Part shown: positions 15,792-25,416 of the stretch, piece after piece | Layout of the letters: every line of letters starts with the position of its first letter | Position numbering within the stretch: the first letter of the stretch is position 1 | Assembly (NCBI GenBank): GCA_052148435.1 | Contig: JBKQIF010000076.1 | Span: 26,421 to 90,420, forward strand | Reading direction: 5' to 3' | Length of the DNA stretch: 64,000 bases | Origin: JBEKYD01 sp052148435 | GTDB taxonomy: Bacteria; Acidobacteriota; Terriglobia; Bryobacterales; Bryobacteraceae | Notes under the pieces: generated by a model | Told to the model about the DNA's origin: nothing | Databases searched by the model: none | Seen by the model: the letters and a program-made list of their open reading frames with translations, nothing else | Translations under genes and position numbers: made by a program

Positions 15792-18587
15792 ATGAGACGA
15801 GCATGTTTGTGTGGGGTGCTCTTACTGACAGTCGGGCTCACCCTGTTCGGCCAGACTCCCACTGGAGGACCGGTCATTACCGGTGTCTCGAACAACGCCA
15901 GCGGCGCGCCCGCCATTGAAAGCGGCTCGTGGGTCTCGATTTACGGCACCGGCCTGTCCGCAACCACGCGGTCCTGGCAGGCGTCCGACTTCTCCGGAAA
16001 TAACCTTCCGACCACGCTCGATAACGTGAGCGTCCAGATCAACGGCAAGAAGGCCGCGATCTCCTACGTCAGCCCCGGAATGTTGAACGTTCAGGCGCCC
16101 ACCGACACCACGGTTGGTCCGGTGCCGGTCGCGGTCAGCAACTCTTCCGGCACCGCTACCGGCACGGCAACGCTTCAAAGCTACTCGCCGGCGTTCTTCA
16201 CTTTTCAGGCGAAATATGCCTCTGCCCTGCATAATAGCGATGGCGTCTACGTCGCGCCGGCCGGATATTTCGGAAGCGCGGTGACGTCGCTGCCAGCCCA
16301 GCCAGGCGAAGCGCTTCAGATCTACGCTACCGGCCTTGGCCCCACGACGCCCGCCGTAACGGCCGGCCAGGCGGTCGGCAGTCCCGCGCCGCTGTCGGAC
16401 CTCACCCAACTGCACGTGACGATCGGCGGCGTGCCCGCAACGGTGCGGTTCGCCGGCATCACGTTCCCCGGCGTGTACCAGGTCAACGTGATCGTGCCGC
16501 AACTCGCGAACGGCGATCAGCCGATTCTGGCAACCATCGGCGGTGTGAGTTCCCAGACAGGGATCTCCATTCCGATCTTGAACCCGGTGGGCCCGGCCGT
16601 CACGGTGACGCTTACGCCCGCCGGCGGCACCATTCGTTGCGGCGCCACTCTGTCTCTCACAGCCAAGGTGGCCAACACCACCGCACAGGCGGTGATCTGG
16701 CAGGTCAATGGACAAGCGGGAGGCAATCCCATCGTCGGGACGGTTTCGGCCACTGGCGTCTACACCGCGCCCGCCAATCTGCCGAGCCCCGCGGCGGTAG
16801 CCGTGACCGCCGTCAGCCAGGCCGACCCCGCGGCCGAGGCCAGCGTGACCGTGAATCTCCAGAACCCTCTGCCGGTTGTCACGTCGGTGACCCCTAACCC
16901 GGTGAATCCCGGCAATGTGACCATCACGGTTACCGGAACCGGGTTTGCGAATGGATCCGCCGTCTATTTTGCCGGCGCCGCGCTGCCCACCACTTTCGTA
17001 TCCGGCACGACGCTCACGGCCACCGGCACGATCGCCATGCCGGTCGGGCGCCTGGCGGCGGTCAAGGTCACCAATCCGAACCCCGGCACGGCCACCTCAA
17101 CGCCAGTCGCGGTGCCCGTCCGCGTGGCGAACGAGGCAATGGCGTACAGCGCCGCGGTCCGCTTCCTCGAAATGACCACCTGGGGACCCACGCCGCAAAG
17201 CGTCGTGGATATCCAGACCATGGGGCCAACCGCGTGGCTCGCCGCGCAGTTTGCCGAGCCCGCCAGTACCTGGCCCGATCCCGACAGCACCACCGAAGGC
17301 GTGGCGCGCCTGCAGACCGCCTTCTTCAACGTCGCCATGAATGGCGGCGATCAACTTCGCCAGCGCGCGTCCTTCGCCCTGGCGCAGATTCTGGTGGCCT
17401 CCGCCGTCAAAAACACGGCGTTCGAGCAGATGGTGGGGTATCAGCGGCTCATGGGCGACTACGCCTTCGGCACCTACCAGGACCTGCTGGCCGCCACAAC
17501 CTTGGATCCCTCCATGGGCTACTTCCTAGACATGGTGAACAACGCCAAGGCCAACCCCGCCACCGGGACCTCGGCTAACGAGAACTACGCGCGCGAGTCG
17601 ATGCAGCTCTTCTCGTTGGGCCTGGTGCAGCTCGATTCCACGGGCGTTCCCATAACGGCCGGCGGCGCCGCGCTGCCCGAATACACGGAGGCCGACGTCG
17701 GGCAAATGGCCAAGGTGATGACCGGCTGGACCTATGGTCTCACGCCCGGTTTCGCCTCGCTCTGGACCAACATGCCGTACTATTTCGCGCCCATGGTGGC
17801 GTTCGAAAATTATCACGACACCACCCAGAAAACCATCAACCTGCCCGTGCCTTGCGTCATCCCCGCCGGCGGGACGGCGGAGAGCGACCTGAGCGCGGCG
17901 ATAGCTTGTATCTGCCAGCAGTCCAACGTGGCTCCGTTCGTCTCTTACCGGCTGATTCAGCGGTTCGTCCTGAGCAACCCTTCGCCGGCTTATGTGGGCC
18001 GGGTGGCGAGCGCATTCCAGTCTTCGCAGGGCAACCTGCAGACCGTGATTACCGCCCTGCTCACCGATACCGAAGCGCAGACCGAAGGCACCGGCAAGCT
18101 GGCGGAACCGATCCTCTATGCCACCGGCCTGCTGCGCGCGCTGAATGCCACCGTCACCGCCGCCGATGCCCTCACCAGCCAGGCCACCCTGATGGGCCAG
18201 ACGGCGCTCACGCCCGGCAGCGTGTTCAGCTACTTCTCGCCCTTCTATACCGTCAGCGTTCCCGGTGTCACGCCGCCGCCGGTGGCGCCCGAATTCCAGG
18301 CGATGAACGCCGCCACCGCCCTGGCGCGCGCCAACTTCGCCTACCGGGTGGCCACCAACGGCATCTCGAGCGGCATCACTGTGAACCTGGCCAATTTGCA
18401 GGACCTGGCCAACAATCCGCCCGACCTGGTGGAGGCGCTCAACCAGGCGCTTTTCCGGGGCGAAATGGATGCCAATGTGCGCGGCCTTCTGACCACCGCC
18501 GCCAGTGCCTCCACCAGCCTGGCGTCGCGCGTGCGAAGCGCGCTTTATGCCGCGGCCGCCGCGCCGCAATACGAAGTTGAACGGTAA
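15792..18587 (+). CDS. DUF1800 family protein with N-terminal Solibacter-type and Ig-like modules
   Basis: This is a secreted 931-residue protein. After a signal peptide it has a TIGR03437-like region (about residues 22-250, ITGVSNNASGAPAIESGSWVSIYGTGLS and a later IYATGLGPTTPAV). Next come an acidobacterial Ig-like domain (WQVNGQAGGN...GVYTAPANLP) and an IPT/TIG domain (PLPVVTSVTPNPVNPGN). The C-terminal DUF1800 region of about 480 residues begins AAVRFLEMTTWGPT. GGAGGTGCG directly precedes the ATG at 15792. The adjacent DUF1501 gene is the usual partner. The molecular function of DUF1800 is not established. Confidence 0.88.
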   Translation: MRRACLCGVLLLTVGLTLFGQTPTGGPVITGVSNNASGAPAIESGSWVSIYGTGLSATTRSWQASDFSGNNLPTTLDNVSVQINGKKAAISYVSPGMLNVQAPTDTTVGPVPVAVSNSSGTATGTATLQSYSPAFFTFQAKYASALHNSDGVYVAPAGYFGSAVTSLPAQPGEALQIYATGLGPTTPAVTAGQAVGSPAPLSDLTQLHVTIGGVPATVRFAGITFPGVYQVNVIVPQLANGDQPILATIGGVSSQTGISIPILNPVGPAVTVTLTPAGGTIRCGATLSLTAKVANTTAQAVIWQVNGQAGGNPIVGTVSATGVYTAPANLPSPAAVAVTAVSQADPAAEASVTVNLQNPLPVVTSVTPNPVNPGNVTITVTGTGFANGSAVYFAGAALPTTFVSGTTLTATGTIAMPVGRLAAVKVTNPNPGTATSTPVAVPVRVANEAMAYSAAVRFLEMTTWGPTPQSVVDIQTMGPTAWLAAQFAEPASTWPDPDSTTEGVARLQTAFFNVAMNGGDQLRQRASFALAQILVASAVKNTAFEQMVGYQRLMGDYAFGTYQDLLAATTLDPSMGYFLDMVNNAKANPATGTSANENYARESMQLFSLGLVQLDSTGVPITAGGAALPEYTEADVGQMAKVMTGWTYGLTPGFASLWTNMPYYFAPMVAFENYHDTTQKTINLPVPCVIPAGGTAESDLSAAIACICQQSNVAPFVSYRLIQRFVLSNPSPAYVGRVASAFQSSQGNLQTVITALLTDTEAQTEGTGKLAEPILYATGLLRALNATVTAADALTSQATLMGQTALTPGSVFSYFSPFYTVSVPGVTPPPVAPEFQAMNAATALARANFAYRVATNGISSGITVNLANLQDLANNPPDLVEALNQALFRGEMDANVRGLLTTAASASTSLASRVRSALYAAAAAPQYEVER

Positions 18588-18603
18588 AGGGAGAACAACG
18601 GTC

Positions 18604-19965
18604 ATGACCATCCAACAGCTTCGATCGCGTCGCGACTTTCTTCGCCTCGGCTGCCGCACGATTTCCACCGTCGGCGCGGCCGCTGCCTTCGGCAAGGCCG
18701 GCCTGATGACCGCGCGGGCGCAATCGTCCGGCAATTACCAGGCTATCGTGTGCATCTTCCTTTTCGGCGGCAACGATGCCAACAACATGCTGGTCCCCAA
18801 CGACGCCGTCACCTACGCCAACTACCAGAAGATCCGCCAGAACCTGGCCCTCCCGCAGAGTTCGCTGGTGACCATTCACGACCCGGCCACTAACGCCGAC
18901 TATGGTTTGCACCCCAGCTTCGCGCCCATCGCTCCGCTGTACAACTCTTCCAAGCGCCTGGCGGTGCTGGCCAACGTGGGCACGCTGGTGCAAACGGTGC
19001 CGCAAGGGTCGAATGGCCTGCCCAATCTCACCTCCGTGCCGCTGCCGGTGAATCTCTATTCGCATTCCGACCAGCAGAACGAGTGGCAGAACGCCGTGCC
19101 GCAGGGCGGCGCCACCACCGGCTGGTCGGGCCGGCTGGCCGACAAGCTGGCAGGCGGTTCCGGCACCCTGGTGCCGCCCTGCATCAGCATCAGCGGCAAT
19201 ACGCTTCAGTTGATCGGTGAGAACACCCAGCCCTCCACCGTGAACACCAGCAATTTCGGACTGGTGGCGCCGGCCACCGATCCGGGATCCACCGCCTTGC
19301 TGAACATGCTCAGCCTTTCGAGCGGCGTGACCCTCATTCAGGCGGCGCAGAGTTCCCTGAAGGATGCCATCGCCGTGGCTCAGGCCGTGAATGCCGCGGT
19401 GGCCGGCAGCAGCAGCCTGGGCGTCACGTTCGCGAACACCGACATTGGCACGCAATTGGCGCAGGTGGCCAAGCTCATCCAGGTGCGCGCCGCGCTCGGC
19501 GCCACCCGCCAGATCTTCTTCTGCAGCCAGGGCGGCTACGACACGCACTCCAATCAACTGCCGCAGCAGGTGACGCTCTTCACCAACCTCGCCAATGCGA
19601 TGGCGGCTTTCGACCAGGCCATGGGCCTGCTCACCGTGCAGAGCAACGTGACCACGTTTACCGAGTCCGACTTCAACCGCACCTTCCAGCCCAACGGCAA
19701 CGCCGGCACCGACCACGGATGGGGCAGCCACGCCCTGATCATGGGTGGCGCCGTAAACGGCGGCAACCTGTACGGCACTTTCCCGATCCTCACGCTAGCC
19801 GGCCCGGACGATTCCACGAACCGCGGCACGTGGGTCCCCAGCACCTCCGAGGACCAGTACGCCGGCGCCCTGGCGAAATGGTTCGGCCTCTCCGCGCAAG
19901 CCGACCTGGACTACGTCTTCCCGAACCTGCGCAATTTCAATTACCAGACGCCGGCGTTTATTTAG
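18604..19965 (+). CDS. DUF1501 family Tat-secreted protein
   Basis: This is a 453-residue protein of the DUF1501 family, related to the sulfatase/alkaline-phosphatase superfamily. The N-terminus has a twin-arginine signal (SRRDFLRLG). Conserved blocks are IFLFGGNDANNMLVP, QGGYDTHSNQ and ESDFNRTFQPNGNAGTDHGWG near the C-terminus. It starts 16 nt after the DUF1800 stop, so the pair is one operon. The Tat signal suggests export of a folded, possibly metal-bound protein; the substrate is unknown. Confidence 0.88.
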   Translation: MTIQQLRSRRDFLRLGCRTISTVGAAAAFGKAGLMTARAQSSGNYQAIVCIFLFGGNDANNMLVPNDAVTYANYQKIRQNLALPQSSLVTIHDPATNADYGLHPSFAPIAPLYNSSKRLAVLANVGTLVQTVPQGSNGLPNLTSVPLPVNLYSHSDQQNEWQNAVPQGGATTGWSGRLADKLAGGSGTLVPPCISISGNTLQLIGENTQPSTVNTSNFGLVAPATDPGSTALLNMLSLSSGVTLIQAAQSSLKDAIAVAQAVNAAVAGSSSLGVTFANTDIGTQLAQVAKLIQVRAALGATRQIFFCSQGGYDTHSNQLPQQVTLFTNLANAMAAFDQAMGLLTVQSNVTTFTESDFNRTFQPNGNAGTDHGWGSHALIMGGAVNGGNLYGTFPILTLAGPDDSTNRGTWVPSTSEDQYAGALAKWFGLSAQADLDYVFPNLRNFNYQTPAFI

Positions 19966-20082
19966 CTTCGCTGCGCTCCAAGGGCGAAGGCCACCTGACC
20001 AGTTACCGCATGCGCGCGGTCAGCGGCTCTGGGACCGCTCCTCCACACTTGGCACATCGACGCCCAACAGCCCTCGTGGAGT

Positions 20083-20114
20083 AGGCCTTTGGCCTGCCGC
20101 GGCTTCTGCCGCGG
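20083..20114. terminator. Paired hairpins between convergent genes
   Basis: AGGCC-TTT-GGCCT is followed directly by CCGCGGC-TTCT-GCCGCGG, a 7-bp stem with a UUCU loop. They lie between the convergent DUF1501 gene and the membrane-protein gene. There is no T tract, so the terminator role is inferred from position. Confidence 0.4.
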
Positions 20115-20174
20115 GCTGGCAAGATTACCCAAGAGCCGGCGCTCGGAACACGTGTAAAATACAACTCGCCGCAC

Positions 20175-22181
20175 TCAGTTCGAGGCTGGCTTTCGCCTCA
20201 CTAGACAAACCAGCAGCATCCCGAGCGACACCCCAGTCAACCCCATGCCGGCCGCATTTTCGAGCGGCAACTCGAACTCGATGCGCACTTCCCGGTCCCC
20301 CGGCGGAACGCCGACCAGCATATTCCCGGCCACGTCCTTGCGTATGGCCAGGCGTTTCCCATCGCACCAGGCGCGCCACGCGGGATCGAAACTTTCCTGC
20401 ACCAGCAGGCTCTCACCCTCGTCGAAATGCGCCCGCACCCGGACCCCATCCGTTCCCTCCCATTGCATCTCAACCGGCGCGTCCGGACCGTGTTCGACCG
20501 CGGCGGCATACGCCTCGATCTGCGGGCCATCGTAGTTGGTGATCGGAATCGCGGGCAGACTGGCCATGCGGCGCGCTTCCACCACGCGGGCGTGGGCCGG
20601 CGAGCGCCGCGGCACGCGGTAGAGGGTGTCACCCTGCCCGTCGTCGTAGATCGCCGGCAAAACCCCCGCGAATTTCGCCGGCGCGGGGTAGTCGTGAAAA
20701 ATCTCGGGTGAGTTGGCCTGGCTCACCAGAATCGCGTCGGCGCCCAAGCCCTGGAGCCAGGCGATGTCCCGTGCGGTGTCGGCATTGCCGTCGCGGATCA
20801 CCTGCCACTGAGCCAGCACCAGCATGTCGTTTTCCAGCCCCTGTTCGGAACCTCCGCCCACCTGCTCGCCGCCGCGCCAGGCGTCGTACCAGAGACGCAT
20901 CGAGCCGGCCGCAAATACGCGCGCGCCGGGCAGATTGCGGGCGATCCAGTCCGTGGTTCGGTATTCCACTCTCCGGCCGTAATCCGGATCGGCCCGAAAT
21001 ACCTTCCACGGGCTCAGCAGGTATTGGTAGCTCGCCGCTAACGCCGCCACGGCGGTCGCGAAAGCCACTGCCCGCAGCCATCGCTTGCGGGTATCGGCCA
21101 GGGTGCGCAGGATTTCCGTCGCCAGCAGAATCAGGGCCAGGTCCAACTCCGGTACCAGACGTTTGGTGTCGCCGATCGCGCGGAAGCCAAAGTAATAGTT
21201 GCCCACCACGTTCAATGCCACACCGAGCGAGATGGCGCAAACGAATACCCGGTAGGCGAGATCTTTCCTCCGGTGGGCGATCATGGCGCTGGCCAGTGCG
21301 ACGACCGTTGCTACCCCCAGCGCCACCCAGCGCGAGCGGGCGTTGCCGGGCAGCGCCACGTACTTCAGATTGTCCATGGTGACGCGCAAATAAGAAGGCG
21401 TCAACCAGAAGGCGGTCAGGCCGTATGCCATTGCCGCGATGGCCGCTGCCCGCGCCCACATCCGCCCGTCGCGGTGCGTGATCCACAACGCCCACGCCAG
21501 CGGTGGGAACAGCAGGGCCAGCGACGTGGCGCCGTAGAAGTTATTCGACACCACCAGCGCGCAGCAAACCGCCGCCAGCCCCAGCCACCGGCGGCCGCCT
21601 TCCCGGATCCCCAGCCACGAGAACAGCAGCGCGAAGGGCAGCCAGGCGAGCGCCGTCATGTGCGGCCCTTCGCCCCATTTGACGAGCACGTTCAGCCGTT
21701 GCGGCATGTGGAGAAAAGAGTCGTCGCGAAACGATTTCAGAAAGAGGTAAGACGGCGAAACCAGCACCGTAGCCGCCGCCCCGATCGCCGCCCAGGCTCG
21801 CGACCCGCTCGCCACCCGAACCAGCGCGTACGTTCCCGCCGTTCCCAGGCAGTAGAACAGCGCCGTATAAAGATGATACGCGCGCGCCGTCGAAACCTGG
21901 AACAGAGCCGAGAGCAGTGCGGTTCCATAAGGCAATGCCGGCGGATAGAGGTAGTCGAACCGCGTTCCGCAGTACCACAGCGGCATCCATCGGGGATGCG
22001 GCCAATGCTCCTTCAAGAAGCGCGCGGCGGCGATGAAGGTGCAGTCGATGGACCCCCAGTTGTCCAGGTATTCGATCCGGAACAGCGGCCAGATCAGAAT
22101 CGCCGTCAACGATGCCAGCGCGCAACATTCCGCCGCCAGCAGCATGCCATGCCGGCGGCGCATTCGGTCGGTTTCCTGCAT
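20175..22181 (-). CDS. Large polytopic membrane protein, YfhO/GT-C-like
   Basis: This is a protein of about 668 residues with a dozen or so hydrophobic helices in the first two thirds. The luminal loop between the early helices is rich in aromatic residues (YCGTRFDYLYPPALPYG), as in GT-C glycosyltransferases and YfhO-type proteins. The C-terminal third is a soluble domain ending in PPGDREVRIEFELP and a final helix, as in YfhO. I used the ATG at 22181; TTG at 22199 and ATG at 22163 are alternatives. A role in lipid-linked sugar transfer is possible but unproven. It is divergent from the ROK kinase gene. Confidence 0.7.
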   Translation of the reverse strand: MQETDRMRRRHGMLLAAECCALASLTAILIWPLFRIEYLDNWGSIDCTFIAAARFLKEHWPHPRWMPLWYCGTRFDYLYPPALPYGTALLSALFQVSTARAYHLYTALFYCLGTAGTYALVRVASGSRAWAAIGAAATVLVSPSYLFLKSFRDDSFLHMPQRLNVLVKWGEGPHMTALAWLPFALLFSWLGIREGGRRWLGLAAVCCALVVSNNFYGATSLALLFPPLAWALWITHRDGRMWARAAAIAAMAYGLTAFWLTPSYLRVTMDNLKYVALPGNARSRWVALGVATVVALASAMIAHRRKDLAYRVFVCAISLGVALNVVGNYYFGFRAIGDTKRLVPELDLALILLATEILRTLADTRKRWLRAVAFATAVAALAASYQYLLSPWKVFRADPDYGRRVEYRTTDWIARNLPGARVFAAGSMRLWYDAWRGGEQVGGGSEQGLENDMLVLAQWQVIRDGNADTARDIAWLQGLGADAILVSQANSPEIFHDYPAPAKFAGVLPAIYDDGQGDTLYRVPRRSPAHARVVEARRMASLPAIPITNYDGPQIEAYAAAVEHGPDAPVEMQWEGTDGVRVRAHFDEGESLLVQESFDPAWRAWCDGKRLAIRKDVAGNMLVGVPPGDREVRIEFELPLENAAGMGLTGVSLGMLLVCLVRRKPASN

Positions 22182-22713
22182 CCTTGCCCCTATGGCCAAT
22201 TGGCAGCCTCGTCTCCAGTTTACGGTAGTCCCCCACAGAGGTAGCTGGAATCGGCCTGGCCCTATTTATTTGTAACGTAACATTCAGAAAATAAACTAGT
22301 TGCACTCGTGGACGACCGGCGTCCTTTAAGCGATTCTTGTGCACCTTTGTGCATCTTTGTGCATTCTTGTGCATAGGCTCTGTGCACAATGGCACTTGCC
22401 TTTCCCAGTAACACTGGCTCCTGGCGGCAACCGCCTAACTGGGACTCAACTTATCGGCTGTCTCATTTTGCGGGGCAGGTCATAACCGGACCTGTGCATT
22501 TTCCCTGTGTCTCACCGCAGGGGTTCACCCCACACGTTTGTGCATTTTTGTGCATGGTTTGCCTGCCGTTGGCGGGCCTTGAGCAGCCCGTCCTAAGAGC
22601 GCGATCCTGTTCGGCCGCTGCCCGGTAACTCACTGACCAGGCGGGTCTTGCTGCTCTGGCTCCCGGCGGTGTTACCATGCTTGTTGCTGGAACACGGAAA
22701 CTTGCCGGAAACC
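22182..22713. other. 532-bp divergent intergenic region with helically phased TTGTGCAT units
   Basis: No gene is supported here. It separates the divergent membrane-protein and ROK-kinase genes. It is AT-richer than its surroundings near 22262-22310. It contains four consecutive 10-bp units of the form cTTTGTGCAT at 22335-22374, a palindromic TGTGCACA at 22381-22388, a single TGTGCAT near 22493, and two more units at 22535-22555. The 10-bp phasing would put each unit on the same face of the helix. Confidence 0.6.
22335..22374. repeat. Four 10-bp tandem units (TTTGTGCATC type)
   Basis: The units are TCTTGTGCAC, CTTTGTGCAT, CTTTGTGCAT and TCTTGTGCAT in direct succession. The spacing and the divergent promoter context suggest a protein-binding array, although a decayed mobile-element end is also possible. 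Confidence 0.7.
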
Positions 22714-23673
22714 ATGACTATTGGAGTGGACATCGGCGGCACCAAGGTCGCCGCTGGCCTGGTGGATGGCGCCGGAGCCATCACCGCGAAAACGCGCGCG
22801 CCGATGATTTCCACTGGTGACGCGGCGACCGGGTTTTCCGGCGTGCGGGCCGCGGTGGAAGCCGTGTTTGCGGCCGAGCCCGGCGCGCGCGGAGCCGTCG
22901 CCGGAATTGGAATCTGCGCTCCGGGGCCGCTCGATCCCGCCAGCGGCGTGGTGCTTAACCCTCCCAACCTCCCCTGCTGGCGCAACTTTCCTCTGGCCGA
23001 CGAGATCGAGCGGGCTTTCGGAATTCCGGCGCACGTGGATAACGACGCCAACGCCGCCGCCCTGGCCGAAGTGCTGTGGGGCGCCGCGCAGGGATATCGC
23101 TATGTCTTCTACGCCACCTTGGGCACCGGCATCGGAAGCGGGATTGTGCTGGATGGGCGAATCTATCACGGCCGCACCGGGAGCGCGGCCGAGGGCGGCC
23201 ACATCGTCATCGACTACAACGGTCCCCTCTGCGGCTGTGGCAAGCGCGGCTGCATCGAAGCCCTGTGCTCCGGCACCGCCATCGCGCGGCGGGCGCAGGA
23301 AAAGCTGGCTACGGCCGGGGCAGCCGGACGGCGGCTCATTGAACTGGCCGGCGGCGCGGCCGCGGCGGTGAAAACCGAACACGTCGGCCAGGCCTGGCGC
23401 GAGGGCGATCCGCTGGCGGGCGGCGTCCTCCGGGAAACGGCGCGCCTGCTCACCATCTGGCTGGGCAACGTCGTCGATATCCTCGATCCCGATGTCCTGG
23501 TGGTGGGAGGCGGTATGGCGGAATTGATGAGCGGACTGTTCCCCGAAATTCTGGCGGACCTGCCCCAATGGGCGATTAATCCCCGCGTCCGTGAAATCCC
23601 CCTGGTCATGGCGCGCTACGGCGCCGATGCCGGAATCGCCGGCGCCGCCGCGCTGGTGAACGCGGCTCGCTGA
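22714..23673 (+). CDS. ROK family sugar kinase (glucokinase-like)
   Basis: This 319-residue protein has the ATP-binding motif GVDIGGTKVAAGLVDG at its start, the ROK catalytic region HVDNDANAAALAE, the glycine loop ATLGTGIGSGIVLDG, and the zinc site CGCGKRGCIEALCSG. ROK kinases phosphorylate glucose, fructose or N-acetyl amino sugars; the fold alone does not fix the substrate. There is no N-terminal helix-turn-helix, so it is an enzyme rather than a repressor. I chose the ATG at 22714 because the nucleotide-binding motif begins four residues later, as usual. Confidence 0.9.
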   Translation: MTIGVDIGGTKVAAGLVDGAGAITAKTRAPMISTGDAATGFSGVRAAVEAVFAAEPGARGAVAGIGICAPGPLDPASGVVLNPPNLPCWRNFPLADEIERAFGIPAHVDNDANAAALAEVLWGAAQGYRYVFYATLGTGIGSGIVLDGRIYHGRTGSAAEGGHIVIDYNGPLCGCGKRGCIEALCSGTAIARRAQEKLATAGAAGRRLIELAGGAAAAVKTEHVGQAWREGDPLAGGVLRETARLLTIWLGNVVDILDPDVLVVGGGMAELMSGLFPEILADLPQWAINPRVREIPLVMARYGADAGIAGAAALVNAAR

Positions 23674-23777
23674 AAGCACGCGCGGGCGCCGTATGGTCGG
23701 ATGGTACGAGAGCGTTGATTGCGTTTATAGAAATTATTGATTGGACCCTGTACCCACCCCCCAGATAGGTTGTATGA

Positions 23778-24533
23778 ATGGGGAAAAAGGATACTCCATC
23801 GCCGCCGAAAATACAAGTGTCGATTCTCCATCAGGTTAGCAGCATCGTCAGCTCGAACCGGTCGCTGGACGAAATCCTGGGTGAGGTGGTTGGCCTCACC
23901 GTGCTGGCCACGGCGTGCGATGCCTGCCTGGTCTATCTGCTCGAACCTGTGAGCCATGAGGTTGTGCTGCGCGCATCGCAGGTACCGCATGCGGGAGCTT
24001 TGGGGAACCTGCGCATGAAGATGGGCGAGGGCATCACCGGTTGGGTGGCGGAGCACAAATCCGTGGTGGCCCTGTCTTCGCGCGCTACCAGCGATGCGCG
24101 CTTCAAGATGTTCCAGGGCCTGGTGGAAGATACCTATGAGGCTTTGCTTTCGGTGCCGCTGGTGAGCGGCGGCGATGTGATCGGCGTGGTCAACGTTCAC
24201 CACCGTGAGCCGCACGAGCATAGCCCGGAAGAAATCGGAATGGCGGTTTTCATTGGCGAGCAGCTCGGGGTGGCCATTTCCAAGGCCTCGCTGCTGGAGG
24301 AAAACGCCCGCCTGCTGGAGCAGACGCTCGAAATGCGGCGTGAGCTCGAGACGCGCAAGCTGGTCGAGCGCGCCAAAGGCATCTTGCAGCAACGCCACGG
24401 GCTGACCGAGGAAGAGGCCTATCTGAAGCTTCGGGACCAGAGCCGCCGTCTGCGCCGTCCCATGAAAGAGCTGGCCGAAGCCATCATCCTGAGCGAGGAA
24501 ATCGATCGCCAGGGAGAAACGGCGACTACCTAG
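23778..24533 (+). CDS. GAF-ANTAR regulator (possible transcription antiterminator)
   Basis: This 251-residue protein has a GAF sensor domain at about residues 10-170 (RMKMGEGITGWVAEHKSVVAL and LLSVPLVSGGDVIGVVNVHH), a connecting coiled coil, and a C-terminal ANTAR domain at about residues 190-245 (LVERAKGILQQRHGLTEEEAYLKLRDQSRRL). ANTAR domains bind paired RNA hairpins and prevent termination; the GAF domain would supply the signal. It is monocistronic by spacing (104 nt from the kinase). The RNA targets are unknown. Confidence 0.87.
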   Translation: MGKKDTPSPPKIQVSILHQVSSIVSSNRSLDEILGEVVGLTVLATACDACLVYLLEPVSHEVVLRASQVPHAGALGNLRMKMGEGITGWVAEHKSVVALSSRATSDARFKMFQGLVEDTYEALLSVPLVSGGDVIGVVNVHHREPHEHSPEEIGMAVFIGEQLGVAISKASLLEENARLLEQTLEMRRELETRKLVERAKGILQQRHGLTEEEAYLKLRDQSRRLRRPMKELAEAIILSEEIDRQGETATT

Positions 24534-24652
24534 GAAGCCGCATTTGCAATTACGGCAGCGTATGCGCGCCCAAGTTGGCAGCAGTCAAGGGGCCAGCGGG
24601 GTTCCGTGCCCGATGGCGGGCGACCGTGGGCACCGAGTGTGTCCTTTTAGGG

Positions 24653-25297
24653 TCAGAAGACGGCTCCGGCCTTGGCTTTCATAGCGTCCACGTATTTGTC
24701 CCAGCCCTCAAACTCGTACTCCAGTGTTAGGTAGCCCACACCCGTCGAGAGAGCCTCTGCCTTCAGGTAAACCAAAGTAATGTGATTAGGGAGCGGCGAG
24801 CTCTGCGTGCAGACTCCTGCGCTGGCGTCTGCCCTTCCGGCAAAGCACCAAACCGCTTGCAGGGTTCTTTCCTTCTTTAGCAGGCCCATCATCCACTCGC
24901 GGTCCTCATTCCACATGCTGCCGGATTGAAGGAAATCAAATAGCCGTGGTGTGCCATAGGTCGTTGACACCGCCTCCATTAGCCCCGTGAAACCATCGCG
25001 CACGTCCGATCCAAAGTCGTTCGATCGAATATCTCGGCCGACCGCTCGAATCCTAAGCAATCCTTCTTTCGGCGAGAATGCCAACGAATAGACCTCGAAG
25101 GCCCCGTGCGGCCTGGGAGCGGTCGTGAGCACCAGAACCTCGTCCTTATCCTGCTTAACAGCATTCTTGCCTACGAGTTCGATCGCCTGCGCCCTCGTCA
25201 TCCCGAACCAAAATCCGAACGGCCCCTGCGGAGCTTGCGCCGCCAACGGCATGACGGCCGCTATTGCCAGCATGGACAGAACCGAAGCTTGCCTCAT
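24653..25297 (-). CDS. Hypothetical secreted protein
   Basis: This 214-residue protein has a Sec signal peptide (MRQASVLSMLAIAAVMPLAAQA). The mature part starts FGFWFGMTRAQAIELVG, a pattern seen in many small exported acidobacterial proteins where a short helix follows FG-x-x-FGMT. No catalytic motif is visible. I chose the ATG at 25297 because it gives a clean signal peptide; the frame is open to 25360. It stands alone, convergent with the GAF-ANTAR gene. Confidence 0.65.
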   Translation of the reverse strand: MRQASVLSMLAIAAVMPLAAQAPQGPFGFWFGMTRAQAIELVGKNAVKQDKDEVLVLTTAPRPHGAFEVYSLAFSPKEGLLRIRAVGRDIRSNDFGSDVRDGFTGLMEAVSTTYGTPRLFDFLQSGSMWNEDREWMMGLLKKERTLQAVWCFAGRADASAGVCTQSSPLPNHITLVYLKAEALSTGVGYLTLEYEFEGWDKYVDAMKAKAGAVF

Positions 25298-25416
25298 TTG
25301 CGCTAATAGATAGTGCGTTCCGTTGCGGATTCCTCTCAGCACGCTCAGCTCTCGAGCCAAGCCGGAGCTGACCGCTGATCGCTGAATGCTGAGAGCCCGC
25401 GGCCAATGCGCCTTTC

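Noticed and set aside
22335..22555. TTGTGCAT units as a CRISPR array
   Set aside because: Units are contiguous at 10-bp period, far too short, with no spacers and no cas genes.
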